Under the pieces are notes generated by a model, which did no database searches, was not told the DNA's origin, and saw only the letters and a list, made by a program, of their open reading frames with translations. A stretch of DNA of 64,000 nucleotides, taken from NCBI RefSeq assembly GCF_008642275.1, contig NZ_CP029189.1, positions 558,001 to 622,000 of the forward strand. Direction: 5' to 3'. This stretch comes from Streptomyces venezuelae (GTDB lineage: Bacteria; Actinomycetota; Actinomycetes; Streptomycetales; Streptomycetaceae). The stretch's first letter is position 1, and each line of letters opens with the position of its first letter. The position numbers and the translations under genes are program-made. Shown here piece after piece: positions 58,496 to 64,000 of the stretch.

Positions 58496-59239
58496 ATGGA
58501 GATCACCGAACATGTGAAGACCCTCGCGCGCGAAGGCGAGCTGCTCGCCGAGGTGGCCGAACGCGCCGGTACGGACGCCGCGGTCCCGACCTGTCCGGGG
58601 TGGCGCGTGACCGACCTGCTGCGGCACACCGGCTCGGTGCACCGCTGGGCCACCGCGTACGTCGCGGAGCGGCGGCTGGAGCCGGTGGGCTTCCCGGACG
58701 CGCCGGAGCTGGTCGGCGGCGAGCTTCTGGCCTGGTTCCGGGAGGGCCACGCGGACCTGGTGCGGACCCTGAACGAGGCTCCGGCCGACGTACAGTGCTG
58801 GACCTTCCTGCCGACGGCTCCGCCCTCGCCGGTGGCGTTCTGGGCCCGGCGGCAGGCGCACGAGACCACCGTGCACCGGATGGACGCGGAGGCCGCGCTG
58901 GGCGTGCTGTTCTCAGCGCTGGAGCCGGGGTTCGCGGAGGACGGGGTGGACGAGCTGCTGACCGGTTTCCACGCGCGGCCGCGCAGCCGGGTGCGGTCCG
59001 CCGAACCGAAGGTGGTGCGGGTACGGGCCGCCGACACGGGCGCGGTGTGGACCGTACACCTGTCGGCGGCGCCGGCCCGGACGGTGCGGGGTGACACGGG
59101 TGAGGCGGCCGACTGCGAACTGACCGGCGAGGCGGCCTGGCTGTACGAGGCCCTGTGGAACCGGCTCCCGCTGGCGGGCCCGGGGGTGACGGGCGACCTG
59201 GAGCTGGCCCGGCTGTGGACGGATACGGCCGGGATCTGA
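58496..59239 (+). CDS. Maleylpyruvate isomerase/mycothiol-dependent family protein
   Basis: 247 residues. N-terminal DinB-like helical bundle (about 5-145): VPTCPGWRVTDLLRHTGSVH and ARRQAHETTVHRMDAEAAL supply the conserved Trp, His and metal-site residues. The C-terminal part (150-247) is an SCP2/MDMPI-C-like domain ending with LARLWTDTAGI. The family (TIGR03083-type) uses mycothiol as cofactor in actinobacteria. Substrate unknown. Its ATG is 38 bp from the divergent alkB start. Confidence 0.85.
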   Translation: MEITEHVKTLAREGELLAEVAERAGTDAAVPTCPGWRVTDLLRHTGSVHRWATAYVAERRLEPVGFPDAPELVGGELLAWFREGHADLVRTLNEAPADVQCWTFLPTAPPSPVAFWARRQAHETTVHRMDAEAALGVLFSALEPGFAEDGVDELLTGFHARPRSRVRSAEPKVVRVRAADTGAVWTVHLSAAPARTVRGDTGEAADCELTGEAAWLYEALWNRLPLAGPGVTGDLELARLWTDTAGI

Positions 59240-59305
59240 CGCGCCTGCGGGCGGGGGCGGCGCGGGGGGCTTGTGACGGGCCGTGCGCGCTGTGACACTC
59301 CACGC

Positions 59306-59557
59306 ATGGGGCGACGTACGCAGGCGGACCGGGACGCGATCACCATCGAGATCGGCTACGCGTTCGTGAGTGCCTCTTTCGCGGCCGTTCTCGCCTTCGG
59401 CGCGGTGTACGGGCCCGCGCTCGCGTTCTCCCTCTCCCCGTCGACGCGCCGCACTCTGGCCGTGGCGAGCGGGATCCTGGCGGCGGCGGTGTTCCTGCTC
59501 CGGATCACCCACGTACTGCTCGGATTCGCCCGCCGCCCGGAGAACGACGGGCGCTGA
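59306..59557 (+). CDS. DUF6332 small membrane protein
   Basis: 83 residues with two transmembrane helices (about 16-38 and 45-67). The start MGRRTQADRDAITIEIGYAF is characteristic of the DUF6332 family of streptomycetes. ATG at 59306 is preferred to an upstream GTG because the family begins there. Function unknown. It is 66 bp after the mycothiol-type gene. Confidence 0.8.
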   Translation: MGRRTQADRDAITIEIGYAFVSASFAAVLAFGAVYGPALAFSLSPSTRRTLAVASGILAAAVFLLRITHVLLGFARRPENDGR

Positions 59558-59590
59558 CCGGTCAGGGGTCCACCTCCGGCCTGTGGGCCC

Positions 59591-59630
59591 GGCCCATGGG
59601 TCCCGGGCCATGGGTCCGGCCCATGGATCC
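59591..59630. repeat. Three near-identical 13-bp CCATGG-containing units
   Basis: GGCCCATGGGTCC (59591-59603), GGGCCATGGGTCC (59605-59617) and GGCCCATGGATCC (59618-59630) follow each other between DUF6332 and the SDR gene. Each contains the CCATGG palindrome. Function unknown. Confidence 0.75.
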
Positions 59631-59699
59631 GGACGCCCTCCGATGGCCGATTCGGCATGCGGGTGCCGTGTCCGGGGCGGACCCGCCAGGATGGCAGGC

Positions 59700-60497
59700 A
59701 TGACCGGTGAAACGCGTGTGGGGAGTCGGCAGGGTGGGGGCGAGGCGGGGCGTCCGCTCGCCCTGGTCACGGGGGCGGGGCGGTCGGCGGGGATCGCGTC
59801 GTCCGTCGTGCTGAACCTGGCGCGGGCCGGGTGGGACGTGGCCTTCACCTACTGGACCCCGTACGACGCGCGGATGCGGTGGGGCACGGAGCCGGGTGCG
59901 CCCGAAGAACTGCGGGCGAAGGTGGAGTCGTCGGGCGCGCGGGCGCATGCGGTCGAGGCGGACCTGAGCGACCCGGCCGTGCCGGCGCGGCTCTTCGACG
60001 GCGTCGAGGCGGCACTGGGGAACGTCACCGCGCTGGTGCTCTGCCATTGCGAGTCGGTCGACTCGGGCCTCCTGGACACCACGGTGGAAAGCTTCGACCT
60101 GCACTTCGCGGTGAACGCACGGGCCACCTGGCTGCTGATCCGGGAGTACGGGCTGCGGTTCCGCGGACGGCACGGCAGCGGCCGGATCGTCAGCCTGACC
60201 AGCGGCCACACCGTCGGCAACCTGCCGTACGGGGCGAGCAAGGGTGCGCTGGACCGGATCACGACGGCCGCCGCCCACGAGCTCGCCCACCTGGGGGTGA
60301 CCTGCAACGCCGTCGATCCGGGACCCACCGACACCGGGTGGATGGGCGAGGAGCAGCAGGCGGACCTGATCCGTTCGACTCCCCTGGGACGCCTCGGTGT
60401 TCCGCAGGACTGTGCGAACCTCGTCGCGTTCCTCTGCTCCCCCGAAGGGGGCTGGATCAACGCGCAGCTGCTCCGGAGCGACGGCGGCCTGGGCTAG
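59700..60497 (+). CDS. Short-chain dehydrogenase/reductase (SDR)
   Basis: 265 residues from the ATG at 59700; an ATG nine bases upstream is an alternative. Cofactor motif variant TGAGRSAGIASSVVLNLARA (TGxxxxxG), acidic DLSD, then the catalytic Ser-Tyr-Lys in SLTSGHTVGNLPYGASKGAL. PGPTDTGW follows. It resembles 3-oxoacyl-ACP reductase-type SDRs. It precedes the FAD monooxygenase, so the two may act in one pathway. The TAG stop begins repeat copy 2. Confidence 0.9.
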   Translation: MTGETRVGSRQGGGEAGRPLALVTGAGRSAGIASSVVLNLARAGWDVAFTYWTPYDARMRWGTEPGAPEELRAKVESSGARAHAVEADLSDPAVPARLFDGVEAALGNVTALVLCHCESVDSGLLDTTVESFDLHFAVNARATWLLIREYGLRFRGRHGSGRIVSLTSGHTVGNLPYGASKGALDRITTAAAHELAHLGVTCNAVDPGPTDTGWMGEEQQADLIRSTPLGRLGVPQDCANLVAFLCSPEGGWINAQLLRSDGGLG

Positions 60498-60545
60498 GCC
60501 GTCTCTTGCGGATCTTTCCGGGCCCGCGGCGTCCGGCACCGCACC
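60495..60545 (+). repeat. Intergenic repeat, copy 2 (downstream of SDR gene)
   Basis: 51 bp, TAGGCCGTCTCTTGCGG through CCGGCACCGCACC, matching copy 1 at 45 of 51 positions. CCGGGC-CCGCGGC-GTCCGG forms a shorter hairpin with one G-U. Its TAG is the SDR stop codon. Confidence 0.8.
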
Positions 60546-60694
60546 TGGCCGCCTTGTCGGTGCCGTGTCGGTGGGCTGTCGGACCGGAGGCGACGCCGGG
60601 CCCGGGCTGTCGGCCCGGTGTCGGTGGGGTCCGGCACCTTTCGAGGGGTCCGGCCGGTGCCCGTCCGGCCGTGGCTTCGGAAAGGGGAACCCTC

Positions 60695-62227
60695 ATGCAT
60701 GACGTAGTGATCGTCGGAGCAGGCCCGGTCGGTCTCTTACTCGCCTGCGAGCTCGGCCTGGCAGGCTGCTCCGTCCTGGTACTCGAACGGGAGGCGGAGT
60801 CCGGCTCCCCCTGGCGGGCGGCCCCGCTCGGGATGCGCGGGCTGTCCGCCACATCGGTCGAGGCGTTCTACCGCCGTGGCATGCTGCACCCTCTGCTGAA
60901 GGCGTCGGGTGTCGCCGCGGACACCGGCCCGGACACCGACGCGGACGAACCGTCACCTCCCCGTGGCGTGGGCCACTTCGCCGGCCTGATGCTGGATCCG
61001 GCCGGGGTGGACCTCGCCGCCCTGCCGTACCGGCTCCCCGGACCGGCCGCGGACGGCATGCTGACGAACCTCGAAGCGGTGGAGTCGGTGCTGTCCGAGC
61101 GGGCTGCCGGGCTCGGCGTCGACATCAGGCGCGGTGTCACGGTCTCGGGCATCGCGCAGGACGACGAGGGCGTGGTCGCGTACGCCGGTGAGGACGCGTA
61201 CCCGGCGCGCTGGCTCGTCGGCTGCGACGGCGGGCGCAGCGCGGTGCGCGGGCTCGCGGGCTTCGAGTTCACCGGCACCGAGCCGCTCTTCACCGGATAC
61301 GTCATGCTCGCCACGCTCTCCGACCCCGACGCGCTGAGCCCGGGCTTCCATCTGACGCCGACCGGCATGTACCTCCGGCTGGGCACCGAAGGGCACATCG
61401 GCATGATGGACTTCGACGGCGGCGCGTTCGACCGCTCGCGTCAGCCGTCGCGCGAGCACCTCCAGGCGGTTCTGCGCCGGGTGTCCGGCACCGACGTGGC
61501 GCTGGACGACGTACGCCTCGTCTCGACCTTCACCGATCGCGCGATGCAGACGACGCACTACCGGCGGGCGCGCGTTCTGCTCGCCGGCGACGCCGCCCAC
61601 ATCCACTCCCCTCTGGGCGGGCAGGGACTCAACACGGGCATCGGGGACGCCGTGAACCTGGGGTGGAAGCTCGCGGCGACCGTGCACGGACACGCACCGG
61701 ACGGACTGCTCGACACCTATGCGCGCGAGCGCCGTCCGATCGCCGCCCAGGTGCTCGACTGGTCGCGCGCCCAGGTGGCGGTCATGCAGCCGGGACCGCA
61801 CGCCCACGCGCTCCAAGGAGTGGTCGGTGACCTGCTCGGGACGCGGGGCGGGACGACCTACGCGTTCGAGAGGCTGTCGGGATCGTGGATCCGACACGAC
61901 CTCGGCAGCGAGCAGCCGCTGGTCGGCCGCAGCGCGCCGGACTTCCGGCTCGAAGACGGCACGCGCCTGGGCGACCTGGCACAGGACGGACGCGGTGTCC
62001 TGCTGGACTTCACCGCCGACCGCCGCCTGCGTGGATCGGCGGCGGGCCGGGAGAGCCTGCTGCGGTACGCCGCCGGGGCGGCGAGGAACGACCTCGGGCT
62101 GGGCGCCGTACTGGTACGGCCGGACGGCATCGTCGCCTGGGCGGGCGACCCCGGCTTCGCACGCGAGGCGTGCGAGCGGGCCGTCGGCCGGTGGTTCGGC
62201 CTTCCGGGCCGGGGAGTGCCCGCATGA
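60695..62227 (+). CDS. FAD-dependent aromatic monooxygenase
   Basis: 510 residues. FAD motifs: GAGPVGLLLACELGLAG (8-24), DG motif VGCDGGRSAVRGLA and GD motif VLLAGDAAHIHSPLGGQGLN. A thioredoxin-like C-terminal domain (about 400-510) is present, as in the PHBH/tetracenomycin-type hydroxylases. Leu15 is a TTA codon (60737-60739), implying bldA-dependent translation, typical of antibiotic-type genes. A GAAAGGGGA ribosome-binding site precedes the ATG at 60695. Adjacent SDR may process the same substrate. Confidence 0.92.
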   Translation: MHDVVIVGAGPVGLLLACELGLAGCSVLVLEREAESGSPWRAAPLGMRGLSATSVEAFYRRGMLHPLLKASGVAADTGPDTDADEPSPPRGVGHFAGLMLDPAGVDLAALPYRLPGPAADGMLTNLEAVESVLSERAAGLGVDIRRGVTVSGIAQDDEGVVAYAGEDAYPARWLVGCDGGRSAVRGLAGFEFTGTEPLFTGYVMLATLSDPDALSPGFHLTPTGMYLRLGTEGHIGMMDFDGGAFDRSRQPSREHLQAVLRRVSGTDVALDDVRLVSTFTDRAMQTTHYRRARVLLAGDAAHIHSPLGGQGLNTGIGDAVNLGWKLAATVHGHAPDGLLDTYARERRPIAAQVLDWSRAQVAVMQPGPHAHALQGVVGDLLGTRGGTTYAFERLSGSWIRHDLGSEQPLVGRSAPDFRLEDGTRLGDLAQDGRGVLLDFTADRRLRGSAAGRESLLRYAAGAARNDLGLGAVLVRPDGIVAWAGDPGFAREACERAVGRWFGLPGRGVPA

Positions 62228-62315
62228 GCCTCACCCTGCGGCCCCTGCGCCTGCTGGAGTGAGCGGGCGGGGTCCCGCGAGCGCCCGTGGCACCGGCCGG
62301 GTGCCCGCAGGGCCC

Positions 62316-63263
62316 TCAGCCGAGGGTGGCCGCGTACGTGGTCTGGGTGCGGTACTTCCACGTCGGGCTCGCGTTCCAGGGGTTGGGCATGACCGTGCTG
62401 GTCGCGTACGCGTAGCCCGCGCCGCGGTCGAAGGCCGTGCGCAGGGTGGCGCGCATCGCCTCGGGGCCGGGGACGTCGTGGACCAGGTGCCAGAACGCCG
62501 TTCCGTCCGGGTCGAGTTCGGCGCCGGAGCGGTAGCCGGAGAGGTGGTCGAAGACGTTGCCGCCGAGCCAGCCGGCGCCGGTGTACGCGGCGTACGTGTC
62601 CTCGAACGTGACGAAGACGTCCGCGGTGCGGTGGCCGGGCTCCAGGTAGCAGTCGGCTATGGCGGTGCCGGGGTTGTTGACGACGAGGTCGGGGGCGGCG
62701 GGGTCGATGGCGTCCATCCGCTCCTGGACGTGGCGGCGCAGCTCGGCGTAGTAGTCGCGGGTGGAGTTGGCGGGGCCGCAGTCGCGGCTGACGACGTCGA
62801 AGAAGATGCCGTCGACGTGGAGGCGGCCGTCGGGGGGCTGCAGGTAGTTGTCGACGGAGGCCTTGACCGCGGCGATGTCGCGGTTGCCGTGGTCGGTGTG
62901 GACGTAGCCGAGCACCCGGGTCTTCTCGCCGGTGGAGGTGGTACGGGCGCGCAGGGCGTCGGCGCGGGAGCGCCAGGGGCCGTCGAACGGGGAGTCGCCG
63001 TTGCCCGGGTTCAGTACGACCACCGAGGGGGCCGGAGCGGTGGTGGTGAGGTCGGTCAGCATGGGGTCGTTGGCCCAGACGTACGCGGGGACGCCGATCT
63101 CCAGGCCCCGGACGCCCGGCGGGCGGGGGATGACGGGCGGGTCGGCGGCCGGCGGGGCGGCCTGCCGGGGGGCGTCACGTGCCGCGGCGATGATGGCGGG
63201 CGCCGACACGGCCAACAAGGCAGTGGCCAGGGCGGCGTACAAGGCCTTCACAGCGCGAGGCAT
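62316..63263 (-). CDS. Secreted spherulation-specific family 4-like protein
   Basis: 315 residues from the ATG complementing 63261-63263, preceded by GAAGGAAC. A signal peptide (about 1-30, ALYAALATALLAVSAPAI) precedes a TIM-barrel-like domain: GLEIGVPAYVWANDP, VVVLNPGNGDSPFDGPW, GYVHTDHGNRD and VDGIFFDVVSRDCG. It matches the spherulin 4 / glycosyl-hydrolase-like family, possibly acting on galactosaminoglycan-type polysaccharides. The activity is inferred from family resemblance only. Confidence 0.85.
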   Translation of the reverse strand: MPRAVKALYAALATALLAVSAPAIIAAARDAPRQAAPPAADPPVIPRPPGVRGLEIGVPAYVWANDPMLTDLTTTAPAPSVVVLNPGNGDSPFDGPWRSRADALRARTTSTGEKTRVLGYVHTDHGNRDIAAVKASVDNYLQPPDGRLHVDGIFFDVVSRDCGPANSTRDYYAELRRHVQERMDAIDPAAPDLVVNNPGTAIADCYLEPGHRTADVFVTFEDTYAAYTGAGWLGGNVFDHLSGYRSGAELDPDGTAFWHLVHDVPGPEAMRATLRTAFDRGAGYAYATSTVMPNPWNASPTWKYRTQTTYAATLG

Positions 63264-63423
63264 GAACGTTCCTTCGGCGGCGGCTGGGGGGGCGACCCGA
63301 GGAACACTAGACGGGCGGCCCGTCGTGCAAGGCCGAACCGGGCGCATTCGTATGAGGAACAGAAGAGCGAGTCGTCGCCTCATCATGTGAATCTCCCGGA
63401 TCCCCAGGACCGGTGACAGGTGC

Positions 63424-63468
63424 GGGCCGGTCGGGCCGGTCGGGCCGGTCGGGCCGGTCGGGCCGGTG
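63424..63468. repeat. Tandem 9-bp repeat GGGCCGGTC
   Basis: Four perfect GGGCCGGTC units and a fifth ending G instead of C, between the spherulin-4-like gene start side and the LysR remnant. Probably slippage-derived. Confidence 0.85.
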
Positions 63469-63471
63469 TGG

Positions 63472-63729
63472 TCAAGTCAGTGCGGTCGTGTGGTCGGGGT
63501 GGTGGGCGGCGACGACGTCGTGGGCGGCTCGGACGAGAGCCGCGACGGCTGCGGATCGCGAGGTCTCCGGCCGGGCGACCATGACCGCGCTGGGGCCGAG
63601 GCCGGTGACCGGCCGGTATGCGATGTCCGGGCGCTGGTGCCCTTCGGTGGTGGAACGGGACGGGATCGCCACCCCCTGCCCCAGCGCGACCACCTCCAGG
63701 AGCTGCTCGACGCCGGCCACGTGCGGCCC
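63472..63729 (-). pseudogene. C-terminal remnant of a LysR-family regulator
   Basis: About 85 codons read VAGVEQLLEVVALGQGVAIP, RPDIAYRPVTGLGPSAVMVA and ALVRAAHDVVAAHH, the end of a LysR effector-binding domain. No DNA-binding domain exists upstream; the frame merges into unrelated sequence near 63730. It is a truncated gene, adjacent to an IS110-family end. Confidence 0.75.
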
Positions 63730-63730
63730 C

Positions 63731-63845
63731 TCAGGAGGTGGTGGAGGGGTCGGCCCCCTTCCCGCGCGGGATCGGTTCGCCCGTGAGGCCGGTCAGCCGC
63801 AGTCGCCGGCGTCCGGCCAGGCGGTGCGCGGGGGGGTGCCCCTAT
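63731..63845 (-). pseudogene. Unidentified C-terminal gene fragment
   Basis: In a different reverse-strand frame, AHRLAGRRRLRLTGLTGEPI then PRGKGADPSTTS ends in TGA (63733-63731). It looks like a real C-terminus but has no start and no family I recognise. It lies exactly between the LysR remnant and the IS110 end, suggesting rearranged DNA. Confidence 0.3.
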
Positions 63846-63853
63846 GGGTTTCG

Positions 63854-64000
63854 TCAACCTGTGGGGGCGGGTTGGGGTTCGTAGAAGGTGCCGTCGCGGA
63901 GCATCGCGAAGAGCACGTCGGCTCGTCGTCTCGCGAGGCAGAGGAGGGCCTGGGTGTGGTGCTTGCCCTGGCTGATCTTCTTGTCGTAGTAGGTGCGGGA
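63854..64000 (-). mobile_element. IS110-family transposase, C-terminal end
   Basis: The reverse strand encodes SRTYYDKKISQGKHHTQALL, CLARRRADVLFAMLRDGTFY and EPQPAPTG before the stop at 63854-63856. This is the conserved C-terminal signature of IS110/IS116/IS902 transposases (DEDD recombinases guided by a bridge RNA). The rest of the element lies to the right of the window. Coding is partial. Confidence 0.85.

Noticed and set aside
1..64000. tRNA, rRNA or replication origin
   Set aside because: No cloverleaf, rRNA-like stretch, or DnaA-box cluster was noticed in the intergenic regions.

Overview
The window looks like a piece of a Streptomyces chromosome (or a very close actinomycete). GC content is very high, GTG and TTG starts are common, and several genes appear to be leaderless. 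Leucine TTA codons are almost absent, and there are mycothiol-linked and Streptomyces-type DUF families (DUF6777, DUF6191, DUF6643, DUF6332, streptophobe, Rv1733c-like). It reads as mostly conserved chromosomal backbone with a regulator-rich mix of genes. I see no rRNA, tRNA, CRISPR array or coherent secondary-metabolite cluster. The only mobile DNA is the end of an IS110-family element at the right edge, next to gene remnants.

Layout. 1-4 kb: a DoxX membrane protein and a divergent MarR regulator sharing a palindrome pair, DUF1232, an AlkB-like dioxygenase, a VOC protein and an MFS exporter with an attenuator-like leader. 4-5.4 kb: a cobalamin riboswitch upstream of cbtB-cbtA (cobalt uptake). 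5.5-8.4 kb: HelR-like RNA polymerase helicase (with a TTA codon) and ThpR. 8.5-10.6 kb: dhaK-dhaL-dhaM dihydroxyacetone kinase operon. 10.7-14.7 kb: S4 RNA-binding protein, then molybdate uptake (HTH-TOBE regulator, modA, fused modBC). 14.7-19.4 kb: a minisatellite, a PAS-GAF-PP2C-HATPase phosphatase and a NarL-type two-component system. 19.4-26.6 kb: a phospho-signalling block with a secreted DUF6777 protein, a streptophobe membrane protein, a Ser/Thr kinase, a companion protein and a double-FHA ABC exporter. 26.8-34 kb: zinc-type CDF transporter, NUDIX, Tm-1-like protein (TTA codon), a second receptor kinase with a paired membrane protein, DUF6191 and a GNAT-AAA fusion.

34-46 kb: membrane glycosyltransferase, trypsin-like protease behind a PHO-box-like array, cytochrome P450 behind nested palindromes, acyltransferase, NUDIX, lnt, a TetR/ADP-ribosylglycohydrolase pair behind a perfect operator, a racemase-like protein and hpnB. 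46-54 kb: Gln/Pro/Tyr-rich DUF6643 protein behind a strong stem-loop, MOSC protein, Rv1733c-like membrane protein, a beta-helix-AAA+ fusion, a large membrane protein with a lipase-type nucleophile motif, and SRPBCC. 54-64 kb: Cds1/cysteine-synthase-like enzyme, lone HATPase regulator, ROK repressor, canonical AlkB, mycothiol-dependent-type protein, DUF6332, SDR, FAD monooxygenase (TTA codon), spherulin-4-like secreted protein, LysR remnant and IS110 end.

Functional links I infer: cobalt (cbtBA) and molybdenum (mod, MOSC) cofactor supply; two Ser/Thr kinase modules each paired with adjacent membrane or FHA partners; bldA-dependent translation for three genes; and a family of about 45-51-bp intergenic repeats placed directly after three stop codons in the right third.
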